From Collinsella sp. AM18-10 (GTDB lineage Bacteria; Actinomycetota; Coriobacteriia; Coriobacteriales; Coriobacteriaceae), in contig NZ_QRJO01000002.1 of the NCBI RefSeq assembly GCF_003471585.1, positions 156,232 through 220,231 on the forward strand: a stretch of 64,000 bases of DNA, read 5' to 3'. A model generated the notes under the pieces. That model searched no databases. It saw only the letters and a program-made list of their open reading frames with translations, and was not told the origin of the DNA. The translations under genes and the position numbers were made by a program. Below, piece after piece: positions 24,651 to 34,049 of the stretch. Numbering within the stretch: position 1 is the stretch's first letter; each line of letters starts with the position of its first letter.

Positions 24651-25586
24651 TTATGCGTCCTTCATCTTGACGTCGAGGGCGTCGCGCAGACCGTCACCCA
24701 GCAGGGTGAAGGCGAGCACCGTCGAGAGAATTGCCAAACCGGGCATGATCATCATCCAGGGAGCAGTCAGAAGATACTGCTGACCGTCCTGAATCATGGA
24801 GCCCCACGAAGGCGTAGGCGGAATAACGCCCATGCCGAGGAAGGACAGAGCGGACTCGGTCAAAATGGCACCACCAATGTTCATGGTCGCGTAGACCACG
24901 ATGGAGGCGACGGAGTTCGGGAAGATGTGACGCACGACGATACGAGCATCGGATGCGCCCATCGCGCGCGCAGCGTCAACATAGTCGTTCTCTTTGACCG
25001 TTAGGATCGCGGATCGGAAGACGCGCGCAATCGAAGGCCAGCCGAGAATGCCGATGGCGATAAAGACATTCTGAAGACCACGACCGATAACGGCAATCAT
25101 GGCAACAACGAACAGCACGTACGGGAACGCCAGGAAGATGTCCGCACAGCGCATGATGATCGTATCCCAGATGCCGCCATAGAAACCGGCGAGGGCGCCC
25201 ATGACCAGACCGATCACCGTGGAGATGGCGGTGGCCATAATACCGACGGAAAGCGAAACGCGTGCACCGTAGATAACACGGACGAGAATGTCACGACCAA
25301 GAGAGTCGGTGCCAAACGGATGCTCGGCACACGGAGCCAGCAGAGAAGTCTCGGCCATGGTGGTCGAGTCGGAAGCCGTAGGAGAGCCGAGCCAGGGCTT
25401 AGCCCACAGATCGGCGGTCAGGGCGACCACAACAACGATGATGATCCAGCAGACACCGATAACGGCGAGCTTGTTCTTACGAAGACGCTTAAAAGCGTCG
25501 CCCCACAGCGTGCGGGACTTGGCGGGAGCAGATGCGGCCTTGGTGGCGGTAGCCTGCTCCTGAGACTGAGAATCAGTTTCCTGCAT
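24651..25586 (-). CDS. oppC: Oligopeptide ABC transporter permease, OppC type
   Basis: 311 aa. The N-terminal 40 residues are polar (Gln/Ser/Ala-rich), then one membrane helix, a periplasmic loop with HPFGTDSLGRDILVRVIYGARVSL (the OppC hallmark), and five further helices. The EAA loop is DAARAMGASDARIVVRHIFPN. GGGAGG precedes the ATG. Confidence 0.93.
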   Translation of the reverse strand: MQETDSQSQEQATATKAASAPAKSRTLWGDAFKRLRKNKLAVIGVCWIIIVVVVALTADLWAKPWLGSPTASDSTTMAETSLLAPCAEHPFGTDSLGRDILVRVIYGARVSLSVGIMATAISTVIGLVMGALAGFYGGIWDTIIMRCADIFLAFPYVLFVVAMIAVIGRGLQNVFIAIGILGWPSIARVFRSAILTVKENDYVDAARAMGASDARIVVRHIFPNSVASIVVYATMNIGGAILTESALSFLGMGVIPPTPSWGSMIQDGQQYLLTAPWMMIMPGLAILSTVLAFTLLGDGLRDALDVKMKDA

Positions 25587-25600
25587 GAGACGTACCTCCC

Positions 25601-26638
25601 TTAGGCCTTATCCGACGGACCGCCAAGGCGGATGCGCGGGTCGAGGAATGCATAGCTAATGTCGACGAGCAGGTTGATCACCATAACGACGACAACAATG
25701 AGCGTAACGCCGCCCATAACGATGGGCCAGTCGCGCATGCTGATGGCGCGGTAGACCTCGAAGCCGATGCCGGGCCAGTTAAAGACCGTCTCGGTCAGGA
25801 TGGCGCCCGAAAGCATGCCGCCGAAGTCGACACCAATATAGGTAACGACGGGGATGAGTGCATTCTTAAGCGCATGCTTGACGATGATCGCGCGATTGGA
25901 GAGACCCTTGGCCTTTGCCGTGCGGATGTAATCCTGGTTCATGACGTCGAGCAGCTGCGAGCGCATGATGCGGGCAGCATAGGCGGTCGAAACCGAAGCC
26001 AGCGTAATGGTCGGAAGCACGTAGTGCATCCAATCCTGATACTGGGAGCTGGCACCGCCGGCACCCGAGATCGGCATGGAGAATGCGCCGCCGGTGGCAT
26101 CCTTAAGGATGACGCCGAAGAACAGCTGCAGCAGCATACCGAGCCAGAAAGCCGGGACGGCAACGAGGATCGACGTGGTCAGCGTTACCAAAATATCCCA
26201 GAAGGAATAACGCTTGACCGCCGAAATAATACCCGCACCGATACCCATGATTGCCTCGAGCACGATAGCGCACGCGGCAAGTTTGACCGTATACGGATAC
26301 TTCTGGGCAAAGATTTCCGTAACCGGCAGCTTGCGCTGGTACGAATTGCCCAGATCGCCATGAAGCAGACCGTTCATGTAATACAAATAACGGTCCACGA
26401 GCGACGTTTGAACGGGATCGCCGTTCTCGTCAAGGATCGCGTTGCCGTCCTCGTCCGACTGGACCAGGTGATAGCGCACGCGAAGCTGAAGCTCCACCTC
26501 GGGGGACAGAGCCTTGTCTCCACCGATCAGCTTGATCGGGTCTCCCGGCACGATATTCTGGAGGGCGAACAGAATCAGCGTAACGCCCAAAAATACCGGG
26601 ATGAACTGAAGCACACGTTTAACGATGTACTTACCCAT
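25601..26638 (-). CDS. oppB: Oligopeptide ABC transporter permease, OppB type
   Basis: 345 aa with six predicted membrane helices. The N-terminus KYIVKRVLQFIPVFLGVTLI and NIVPGDP are typical of OppB, and the EAA loop is RTAKAKGLSNRAIIVKHALKNA. It is separated from oppA by 157 bases with a hairpin, so it may be made at a lower level than the binding protein. Confidence 0.93.
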   Translation of the reverse strand: MGKYIVKRVLQFIPVFLGVTLILFALQNIVPGDPIKLIGGDKALSPEVELQLRVRYHLVQSDEDGNAILDENGDPVQTSLVDRYLYYMNGLLHGDLGNSYQRKLPVTEIFAQKYPYTVKLAACAIVLEAIMGIGAGIISAVKRYSFWDILVTLTTSILVAVPAFWLGMLLQLFFGVILKDATGGAFSMPISGAGGASSQYQDWMHYVLPTITLASVSTAYAARIMRSQLLDVMNQDYIRTAKAKGLSNRAIIVKHALKNALIPVVTYIGVDFGGMLSGAILTETVFNWPGIGFEVYRAISMRDWPIVMGGVTLIVVVVMVINLLVDISYAFLDPRIRLGGPSDKA

Positions 26639-26668
26639 ACCACTCCCCTATCTAGGGATTAACCTAAA

Positions 26669-26698
26669 TGGGATGCCGATCGCCAGACCGGCATCCCA
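26669..26698. terminator. Intra-operon hairpin between oppA and oppB
   Basis: TGGGATGCCG/CGGCATCCCA is a perfect 10-bp stem with a 10-base loop and no T run. This is the usual position for partial termination or mRNA protection after a binding-protein gene. Confidence 0.75.
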
Positions 26699-26795
26699 AA
26701 ATTACCATCAGCCAGTTTACCCCAGGTTAGGGAGAACTGTATGTTTCCCATGAGGTCTACGTAAATACTTGACCCTCACGGAAGCTGCAAAACCC

Positions 26796-28472
26796 TTAGG
26801 CGAGCTCGGCGGTACCCAGATCGGCGTGCTTCTGCGGATCAACATAGAGATGCTTGACGCGGTCAGAGCCAGCGATGGTGTGCGTGTAGAACATCACCGG
26901 GATAACCGGGCAGTCAGCAGCGACCATGGCGTCGGCCTCCCGCATCTTGGCGATGCGCTCCTCGTCATCAACCGTGGTGCGGGCCTCGTCGACCTTGGCA
27001 TCGAACTCGGGGTTGTTGTAACCGGAGCGGTTGTCGCCACCGAGGGAGTCGGAGTGGAACAGAGGGTACAGGAAGTTGTCCATGATCGGGTAATCGGCGA
27101 TCCAGCCCAGACGGCCGAACTGATAGTTGAAGTTCTGATACTGCTCGAGCAGGGCAGACCACTCGGGAGTATCGGAGACGGCGGTGACGCCCACCTTGGC
27201 GAGGTCGCCGATGATGGACTCCATGATCTCCTTGTGGCCACCGTCCTGGTTGTAGGAAAGGGTCACGCTAATGCCACGATCGCCGTTAGCGCCAGCGGGA
27301 GCGACCTTGTCGAGGTACTCGTTAGCCTTGTCGACGTCATAGGCGCAGAACTCCCATGCGCCCTCCTTGTAGCCGGCGATTCCCGGAGGAACAATACCGT
27401 CGGCGGGGGTACGGGTACCCTTGAAGATGGTCTTGCAGATGGCCTCACGGTTGATGGCCAGGGAGATGCCCCTGCGCAGGTCGGCGTTATTGAACGGCTC
27501 GGCCGTGGTGTTGCAGGTCAGATAGTACGTGGAAGGCTCGGCACCGAGCAGCATATGCTCGCCGTCACCCATGGTGTAGCCGTCCTTGGACTCGCCACGG
27601 TCCTTCTTTGCGGCGTCGATCTGAGCAACGGGAACGTCGCAGACATCGAGGTTACCGGCCTGGAACTCCTTGTAAGCGGTCTCCATGTCCTTGATGACCT
27701 GGAAGTGGATGGCGTCGATCTTGGCCTTGTCGCCATAGTAATCATCGAACTTCTTGAGGTTGATCTCCTGGCCATCCTCCCACTTACCGTCCATCATGAA
27801 CGGGCCGTTACCGACCGGGGCAAGGTAGAAGCTCTTAACATCGGACTCGGCGCACTCGGGAACCGGGGACAGAGCCGGGTGAGAGGCGACGAAGGGGAAG
27901 TCGGCGTAAGCGGAAGACAGCTTGACGACGAGGGTCTCATCGTCGGGGCAAGTAACACCGCTGAGCTCGGTAGCGTTGCCGGCAAGCAGATCGTCATAGC
28001 CCTCAACCATGGAAAGGTGATAGGAGACCTCGGAAGGACCATACTCGGTGGCGATGGCCGACTTGGTGTTGACTAGACGCTCCCAACCGAGCTTGAAGGA
28101 CTTGGAGGTAACGTCGTCACCGTTGTGGAACTTAGCCTTCTTGATCTTGAAGGTGAACTCGGTGGCGTCGTCGTTAGCCTCGAAGGACTCGCAAGCCAGC
28201 GGAACGATCTCGCCCTTCTCGGGGTCGTACTCCGTCAGAGCGTCGAAGAGCTGGTACTCGACCTGAGTGCCCTGATCCTCCTGGACGTTGTAGGGGTCGA
28301 TGCAGACCGGGTTGTTGATGTAGAAGTTCAGCGTCGAACCGGAGTCAGATCCGGAAGCGTCGCCGCCCTTCTTGCCGCACGCGGCAAGAAAAGCCATGGA
28401 GCTCGCAGCGAGGGTGCCGCCAACAAAGGCGCGACGACCCATAACGGGCTGGTGGAACATAGAATCAGCCAT
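26796..28472 (-). CDS. oppA: Oligopeptide-binding lipoprotein
   Basis: 558 aa, SBP family 5. The N-terminus is a twin-arginine-like lipoprotein signal (GRRAFVGGTLAASSMAFLAAC; Cys about residue 37). The SBP_5 fold follows, with TFKIKKAKFHNGDDVT and later ADYPIMDNFLYPLF. The ATG at 28472 has AAGGAGG seven bases upstream and gives the right signal peptide; farther ATGs do not. First gene of oppABCDF, downstream of the secG terminator. Confidence 0.93.
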   Translation of the reverse strand: MADSMFHQPVMGRRAFVGGTLAASSMAFLAACGKKGGDASGSDSGSTLNFYINNPVCIDPYNVQEDQGTQVEYQLFDALTEYDPEKGEIVPLACESFEANDDATEFTFKIKKAKFHNGDDVTSKSFKLGWERLVNTKSAIATEYGPSEVSYHLSMVEGYDDLLAGNATELSGVTCPDDETLVVKLSSAYADFPFVASHPALSPVPECAESDVKSFYLAPVGNGPFMMDGKWEDGQEINLKKFDDYYGDKAKIDAIHFQVIKDMETAYKEFQAGNLDVCDVPVAQIDAAKKDRGESKDGYTMGDGEHMLLGAEPSTYYLTCNTTAEPFNNADLRRGISLAINREAICKTIFKGTRTPADGIVPPGIAGYKEGAWEFCAYDVDKANEYLDKVAPAGANGDRGISVTLSYNQDGGHKEIMESIIGDLAKVGVTAVSDTPEWSALLEQYQNFNYQFGRLGWIADYPIMDNFLYPLFHSDSLGGDNRSGYNNPEFDAKVDEARTTVDDEERIAKMREADAMVAADCPVIPVMFYTHTIAGSDRVKHLYVDPQKHADLGTAELA

Positions 28473-28712
28473 GCCATCCTCCTTATGAGATAGGACAAAG
28501 TGAATTCGGCCGGGCAACGTCGAGACAGCCCATTCGAACCATTCAAACGCGGTCCGCCGTTATGGCTGGTTATGCAATGCGGGCCAACGTTTTGCAATAC
28601 AGTAGCGCATTTTATGCACAATTTGGCGCTGATTCCGGTTAACGGTCGAGAATTTCTTTAGTTAGGCGAAGTATGTGGGGATATTTTGATTCTATTACAA
28701 GTCTGTAAACAA

Positions 28713-28740
28713 AAAGGGCCCCGCACATGCGGGACCCTTT
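28713..28740 (-). terminator. Terminator after secG
   Basis: AAAGGG-TCCCGCA...-type stem (28713-28725 with 28728-28740, one opposed C/A) followed by TTTTTG on the minus strand. It separates the glycolysis/secG block from opp. Confidence 0.9.
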
Positions 28741-28762
28741 ACAAACGTATATACGCCGATGC

Positions 28763-29017
28763 TTAGTAGCCGACGATGCCCTGCGGGAAGAAGAACATGC
28801 ACAGAACGACACACACGGCAAAAACGACGGCCATAATTACCGTCAGGCGATCGAGGTTCTGCTCCATAACGCCCGTGGCAGAGCTGGAGTTATACAGCGA
28901 GCTGGCAATCATATCCGAAACGCCGGTACCCTTACCGGAGTGCATCAGGACGAGAATCGTCAGCGCCACGGCAGAGACAGCCCAAACGACAAACAGAAGA
29001 ATCTGGAACGGACCCAT
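28763..29017 (-). CDS. secG: Preprotein translocase subunit SecG
   Basis: 84 aa. Two membrane helices (residues about 5-26 and 58-78) are joined by a loop with LMHSGKGTGVSDMI, the SecG signature. It assists SecYE-mediated export. It sits at the end of the glycolytic cluster, its standard place in actinobacteria. Confidence 0.93.
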   Translation of the reverse strand: MGPFQILLFVVWAVSAVALTILVLMHSGKGTGVSDMIASSLYNSSSATGVMEQNLDRLTVIMAVVFAVCVVLCMFFFPQGIVGY

Positions 29018-29125
29018 AGATAAGCTCCTTAATAGAACAATTCAAACTCCAGTACTGTACCACAACCTCCAACACTCCCCCACCTGCCATTTAGGGACGG
29101 GGTAGAAATGGCAGAAATACCAAAA

Positions 29126-29153
29126 GGGGGTTGCCCGAATATGGGCAACCCCC
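29126..29153 (-). terminator. Terminator between gpmI and the reading edge toward secG
   Basis: GGGGGTTGCCC/GGGCAACCCCC (11 bp) followed by TTTT on the minus strand, 28 bases past the gpmI stop. secG must then rely on its own promoter or on read-through. Confidence 0.85.
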
Positions 29154-29180
29154 TCGCATGAAAACGCTTGGAGTTTTCTC

Positions 29181-30734
29181 TTAGGCCTCGGTGGCGAGCA
29201 CGCGACCCGTCATCTCGGCGGAAGGCTCAATACCAGCCATGGTGAGCATGGTCGGAGCGATATCGGAAAGACGGCCGTCCTCGATACCGGTGAGCTGGGC
29301 CTTCTCATCAACGATGATGAACGGCACACGGTTGGTGGTGTGAGCCGTAAACGGATGCTTGGAACCGTCGGAAGCGACGTCAAACATGTGGTCGGCGTTG
29401 CCATGGTCGGCGGTAATCAGCGCAAAGCCGCCCTTGGCGAGAATCGCCGGGACAACCTTGGACAGAGCATCGTCAACAGCCTCGACGGCCTTAACGGCGG
29501 CGTCGAAGACACCGGTGTGACCAACCATGTCGCAGTTCGCGAAGTTCACGATGTAGAAATCAGCGCGATCCTCGTTGATTGCGGCGACGAGCTTCTCGGT
29601 AACCTCGGGAGCGCTCATCTCGGGCTGCAGATCGTAGGTAGCAACCTTAGGGGAAGCGACGAGCACGCGCTCCTCGCCCTCCTTGGGCTCCTCGATGCCG
29701 CCGTTGAGGAAGAACGTCACGTGGGCGTACTTCTCGGTCTCGGCGGTGTGCAGCTGCTTCAGGCCATTGGCAGCGATAACGTCGGCCAGAACGTTCTCGG
29801 GGAACGTCTTGGGGAAGGCGACCTCGACGTCAAACGTCGGATCGTACTCGGTCATCGTCACAAAGTGCGAAAGCTTGATCTGTTCGCGCTCAAAGCCGTC
29901 GAACTCCTTGTCCGTGAACACGCGGGTCATCTGACGAGCGCGGTCGGGACGGAAGTTGAAGAAGATGGCCGCGTCGCCCTCGTGGATGCCCTCATTGTGG
30001 GCAGCGAAGGGCTCGACGAACTCATCGCCGCGCGGATCCTTCTCGTAGTAGGCCTTGATACCGGCCACGGGGTCGGTATCGGCATCGGATGCGTTGACCA
30101 TGACATCGTAGGCACGCTGGATGCGCTCCCAACGGTTGTCGCGGTCCATGGCCCAATAGCGGCCCGAAACGGTGGCGACGCGAGCGTCGCAACCGGTCTC
30201 CTCGGAAATCTTAGCCAGGAAGGCGCAGAACTCGCTCATGTAGCCGGCGCCGGACTGCGGGTCAACGTCGCGGCCATCCATGAAGGCGTGGACGCGAACG
30301 GTCTTGACGCCGTGCTCGGCAGCCATCTTGACCAGAGCCTCGACGTGGTTCATGTGAGAATGAACACCGCCAGGGCTCATAAGGCCCATGAGGTGCAGGG
30401 TCTTGCCGTCAGCCTTGACGTCGTCCATAGCCTTGACGAAAACCTCGTTCTTGGCGATGGAGCCGTCCTTGATGGCATTGTTGATGCGCGAAAGCTCCTG
30501 GAACACGATGCGGCCGGCACCGATGTTGAGGTGGCCTACCTCGGAGTTGCCCATCTGACCGTCGGGAAGGCCCACGTCCTCGCCCGAAGCACCGAGCGTG
30601 GTGTGGGGATACTGAGCGTACAGGCTATCAAGGAAGGGCGTCTTGGCAGCGGCGACGGCGTTCTCGCCATCGGCCGGAGCAAGGCCGCAGCCATCCATGA
30701 TGATCAGGAGTGCAGGAAGATGACGCTGTGCCAT
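29181..30734 (-). CDS. gpmI: 2,3-bisphosphoglycerate-independent phosphoglycerate mutase
   Basis: 517 aa, manganese-dependent alkaline-phosphatase-superfamily enzyme converting 3- to 2-phosphoglycerate. IIMDGCGLAPADGENAV at the start, MGNSEVGHLNIGAGR with the phosphorylated Ser, FMDGRDVDP, RYWAMDRDNRWERI and the C-terminal ADHGNADHMFD are all present. It follows tpiA by 5 bases, so pgk-tpiA-gpmI is one operon. Confidence 0.97.
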   Translation of the reverse strand: MAQRHLPALLIIMDGCGLAPADGENAVAAAKTPFLDSLYAQYPHTTLGASGEDVGLPDGQMGNSEVGHLNIGAGRIVFQELSRINNAIKDGSIAKNEVFVKAMDDVKADGKTLHLMGLMSPGGVHSHMNHVEALVKMAAEHGVKTVRVHAFMDGRDVDPQSGAGYMSEFCAFLAKISEETGCDARVATVSGRYWAMDRDNRWERIQRAYDVMVNASDADTDPVAGIKAYYEKDPRGDEFVEPFAAHNEGIHEGDAAIFFNFRPDRARQMTRVFTDKEFDGFEREQIKLSHFVTMTEYDPTFDVEVAFPKTFPENVLADVIAANGLKQLHTAETEKYAHVTFFLNGGIEEPKEGEERVLVASPKVATYDLQPEMSAPEVTEKLVAAINEDRADFYIVNFANCDMVGHTGVFDAAVKAVEAVDDALSKVVPAILAKGGFALITADHGNADHMFDVASDGSKHPFTAHTTNRVPFIIVDEKAQLTGIEDGRLSDIAPTMLTMAGIEPSAEMTGRVLATEA

Positions 30735-30739
30735 ATGTC

Positions 30740-31507
30740 CTACTCGCCTGCCTTGACGACCATAGAGGCGAAGTCGGCAGCCTTGAGCGAAGCGCCGCCC
30801 ACGAGGGCGCCGTCAACGTCAGGCTTGGCGACGAGCTCGGCGATGTTGCCGGGCTTGGCAGAGCCACCATAGAGAACGCGGATGCCGTTAGCGAGCTCCT
30901 CGCCAAACATCTCCTTGAGGGTCTCACGGATAGCGCCGCAGACCTCCTGAGCGTCCTCGGCGGTAGCGGTCTTGCCGGTGCCGATGGCCCAGATGGGCTC
31001 GTAGGCGACGACGACCTGCTTGGGGCAGGTGATCTCAAGACCGGCAAGGCCAGCCTTGACCTGGTTCACGACGTGCTCGACATAGGTGCCAGCCTCGCGG
31101 ACCTCGAGGGACTCGCCGCAGCAGAAGACGGGAACAAGACCGGCGGCAACGAGGGCCTTGGCCTTCTTGTTCTGATCCTCGTCGGTCTCGTGGAAGTAGT
31201 CGCGACGCTCGGAGTGACCGATGATGCAGTAGGTGCAGCCAGCGGACTTGAGCATGTCGCAAGAGGACTCACCGGTGAAGGCACCCTTGGCCTCCCAGTA
31301 CACGTTCTGTGCACCGAGGGCGATGGGGGCAGCCTGAATGCGGTCATGAACCGTGGTGATGTCAATGGTCGGAGGGCAGACGAGCACCTCGACGCCAGCC
31401 GGAACCTCGGGCAGAGCCTGAGCCAGCTCGTCGGCGAGCTTGGCGGCCTCGGCGACGTCGTTGTTCATCTTCCAGTTACCAGCGATAAGAAGGGTGCGAT
31501 TAGGCAT
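30740..31507 (-). CDS. tpiA: Triosephosphate isomerase
   Basis: 255 aa. GNWKMN with the catalytic Lys, IIGHSERR with the catalytic His, YEPIWAIGTGK with the catalytic Glu, and the phosphate-binding YGGSAKPGN. The ATG at 31507 overlaps the end of pgk by 8 bases, indicating translational coupling. Confidence 0.97.
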   Translation of the reverse strand: MPNRTLLIAGNWKMNNDVAEAAKLADELAQALPEVPAGVEVLVCPPTIDITTVHDRIQAAPIALGAQNVYWEAKGAFTGESSCDMLKSAGCTYCIIGHSERRDYFHETDEDQNKKAKALVAAGLVPVFCCGESLEVREAGTYVEHVVNQVKAGLAGLEITCPKQVVVAYEPIWAIGTGKTATAEDAQEVCGAIRETLKEMFGEELANGIRVLYGGSAKPGNIAELVAKPDVDGALVGGASLKAADFASMVVKAGE

Positions 31508-32690
31508 CGAGAAGCGCCTCCACTCCGGGCAGGGCCTTACCCTCGACGAGCTCCATGGAAGCGCCACCACCGGTGGAGATCCAGCTCATCTTGTCGGCCA
31601 GGTTGAACTTGTTGACAGCCGCGACAGAGTCACCACCGCCGATGATCGAGGTGCAGTCGGCCTCGGCGACGGCCTCGGCGATAGCCTGGGTGCCGTGAGC
31701 GAAGTTGTCGAACTCGAAGACGCCCATGGGGCCGTTCCAGAACACGGTCTTGGCGCCCTTGACGGCCTCGGCGTAGAGCTCCTCGGTCTTGGGGCCGATG
31801 TCCATGCCCTCACGATCGTCGGGGATAGCGTCGGAAGCGACAACCTCGGGGACAGCGTCCTCGCCAAAGTGATCGGCAACGCGGTTGTCGATGGGGAGCA
31901 GGATCTTGACGCCCTTCTCCTCGGCCTTCTTGAGCATCTCGCCGGCGCGCTCGACCCAGTCCTCTTCCTTGAGGGACTGACCGACGGTCAGACCCTGAGC
32001 CAGGAAGAAGGTGTAGGCCATGCCGCCACCGATGATCAGGGTATCAGCGGAGTCGATGAGGTGATCGAGAACGCCGATCTTGGAGGAAACCTTGGAACCG
32101 CCGACGATAGCGACGAAGGGGCGCTCGGGCTCGGCGAAGATGCCGGTCAGCGTGTCGACCTCCTTCTCGAGCAGGAAGCCGGCGACGGCAGGCAGGTAAG
32201 CGGCGGGGCCCACGACGGAACCCTGGGCGCGGTGAGCGGTGCCGAAGGCATCGAGAACGAAGACGTCACCATAGGAAGCGAGCTTCTTGGCGATCTCGGG
32301 ATCGTTCTTCTTCTCACGCTTGTCAAAACGGACGTTCTCGAGAACGAGGACCTTGCCCGGCTCGACGGCGGCAACAGCCTCAGCAGCCTTCTCGCCGTAG
32401 GTGTCGGCGACAAAGGCAACATCGAGACCAGAGAGCTCAGCGAGCTTCTTGGCGACAGGCTCAAGGGAGAGCTCGGGCTGGAAGCCGGTGCCATCGGGAC
32501 GGCCGAGGTGGCTCATGAGGATGACGCGAGCGTTGTGCTCAACGAGGTAGTTGATGGTGGGCAGGGCAGCCTTGATGCGGGTGGTATCGCCAACGACGCC
32601 ATCCTTGATAGGCACGTTGAAGTCAACGCGGACGAGAACGCGCTTGCCGTCGACATCGATGTCGCGGACGGTCTTCTTGGTAAAGGCCAT
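31500..32690 (-). CDS. pgk: Phosphoglycerate kinase
   Basis: 396 aa, transferring phosphate from 1,3-bisphosphoglycerate to ADP. RVDFNVPIKDG and LMSHLGRPDG in the N-domain, and GPMGVFEFDNFAHGT and GGGDSVAAV in the C-domain. The start at 32690 begins the family N-terminus. A 7-bp hairpin (32714-32736) lies in its leader. Confidence 0.97.
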   Translation of the reverse strand: MAFTKKTVRDIDVDGKRVLVRVDFNVPIKDGVVGDTTRIKAALPTINYLVEHNARVILMSHLGRPDGTGFQPELSLEPVAKKLAELSGLDVAFVADTYGEKAAEAVAAVEPGKVLVLENVRFDKREKKNDPEIAKKLASYGDVFVLDAFGTAHRAQGSVVGPAAYLPAVAGFLLEKEVDTLTGIFAEPERPFVAIVGGSKVSSKIGVLDHLIDSADTLIIGGGMAYTFFLAQGLTVGQSLKEEDWVERAGEMLKKAEEKGVKILLPIDNRVADHFGEDAVPEVVASDAIPDDREGMDIGPKTEELYAEAVKGAKTVFWNGPMGVFEFDNFAHGTQAIAEAVAEADCTSIIGGGDSVAAVNKFNLADKMSWISTGGGASMELVEGKALPGVEALLDA

Positions 32691-32746
32691 GTTTGCTTCT
32701 ACCTTTCGTACGTGTCTGCCTCCCATTACGGCAGACGATTTCCTAT

Positions 32747-32793
32747 AAAAAGGGCGCGACCCTAGGGTGTAAGCCCTATGAGGCCGCGCCCTT
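32747..32793 (-). terminator. Terminator of gap
   Basis: AAGGGCGCG/CGCGCCCTT (32750-32758, 32785-32793) with an inner TAGGG/CCCTA and TTTTT on the minus strand. gap is thus separable from pgk-tpiA-gpmI. Confidence 0.9.
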
Positions 32794-32830
32794 CTTTAGA
32801 CGCTCAACGAGCTATTCGCTAAAAGCTAAA

Positions 32831-33856
32831 TTAAGCAACGAACTTCTCGAAGTACTTGATGGTGCGGACCATCTGAGAGGTGTAGGAGTTCTCGTTGTCG
32901 TACCAAGAGGTGACCTGAACGAGGGTCTGGCCGTTGCCGAGGTCAGAGCACATGGTCTGAGTGGCGTCGAAGATGGAGCCGTGGGTCTCGCCGATGATGT
33001 CGGTGGAGACGATGTCGTCCTCGTTGTAACCGAAGGTCTCGGAGATGGTGGAAGCGTAGGCCTTCATAGCGGCGTTGACCTCGTCGACGGTGACCTTCTT
33101 GTCAACGACAGCGTAGAGGTTAGTGATGGAGCCGGTCGGCGTCGGGACGCGCTGGGCGGCACCGATGAGCTTACCGTTGAGCTCGGGGAGAACCAGGCCG
33201 ATAGCCTTGGCAGCACCGGTGGTGTTGGGGACGATGTTGACGGCGCAGGCGCGGCTACGACGCTTGTTGCCCTTGCGCTGCGGGCCGTCGAGCGGCATCT
33301 GGTCGCCGGTCCAGGCGTGAATGGTGGTCATGATGCCGGACACGATGGGAGCGAAGTCGTTCAGACCCTTGGCCATCGGGGCGAGGCAGTTGGTGGTGCA
33401 GGAAGCAGCGGAGATGATGTTGTCCTCAGCGGTCAGCGTCTCGTGGTTGACGTTGTACACGATGGTGGGCAGATCGCTGCCGGCCGGAGCGGAGATGACG
33501 ACCTTCTTGGCGCCAGCGTTGATGTGGGCCTGAGCCTTAGCCTTGCTGGTGTAGAAGCCGGTGCACTCGAGAACGACGTCGACGTCGAGGTCGCCCCAAG
33601 GCAGGTTGTTGGCGTCGGCCTCCTTGTAGATCTTGATCTCCTTGCCGTCAACGGTGATGGAATCCTCGCCAGCAACGACCTCGTGATCGCGAGCGTAGTT
33701 GCCCTGCGTGGAGTCGTACTTCAGCAGGTAAGCGAGCATATCGGGAGAGGTGAGGTCGTTGATAGCGACGATCTCGGAGCCCTCATGACCGAACATCTGA
33801 CGGAAAGCCAGACGACCGATGCGACCGAAGCCGTTAATAGCAACCTTTACTGCCAT
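32831..33856 (-). CDS. gap: Glyceraldehyde-3-phosphate dehydrogenase, type I
   Basis: 341 aa. INGFGRIGR binds [15 protein letters not shown] holds the catalytic Cys and HAWTGDQ region the catalytic His, and the C-terminus [17 protein letters not shown] is intact. AAAGGAG is close to the ideal ribosome site. It has its own AT-rich promoter region with a 14-bp palindrome (33991-34004). Confidence 0.97.
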   Translation of the reverse strand: MAVKVAINGFGRIGRLAFRQMFGHEGSEIVAINDLTSPDMLAYLLKYDSTQGNYARDHEVVAGEDSITVDGKEIKIYKEADANNLPWGDLDVDVVLECTGFYTSKAKAQAHINAGAKKVVISAPAGSDLPTIVYNVNHETLTAEDNIISAASCTTNCLAPMAKGLNDFAPIVSGIMTTIHAWTGDQMPLDGPQRKGNKRRSRACAVNIVPNTTGAAKAIGLVLPELNGKLIGAAQRVPTPTGSITNLYAVVDKKVTVDEVNAAMKAYASTISETFGYNEDDIVSTDIIGETHGSIFDATQTMCSDLGNGQTLVQVTSWYDNENSYTSQMVRTIKYFEKFVA

Positions 33857-33928
33857 TGTGTCTCCTTTCGTAAGGCCCCCGCAAGCTACAGCGCCCGCCG
33901 TTGAGGCCCACAAACTAACCACTCGCCT

Positions 33929-34004
33929 AATATACCTTTTTTTTGACTTGAATTTCACGAGAATGCTCGAAATTGAAAATCAAATTTACGTTAAAACGTT
34001 TTAA
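33929..34004 (-). promoter_or_regulatory. gap promoter region with perfect 14-bp palindrome
   Basis: Minus-strand -10-like TATATT (33929-33934) has only a weak -35 (TGAAAT, 17 bases away). TTAAAACGTTTTAA (33991-34004) is a perfect palindrome with a central CG, as in LacI/GalR-family operators. Confidence 0.5.
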
Positions 34005-34049
34005 AGAATAAAATAGCAGCTAAATCCGTATATAAGTCGATACTATAAA

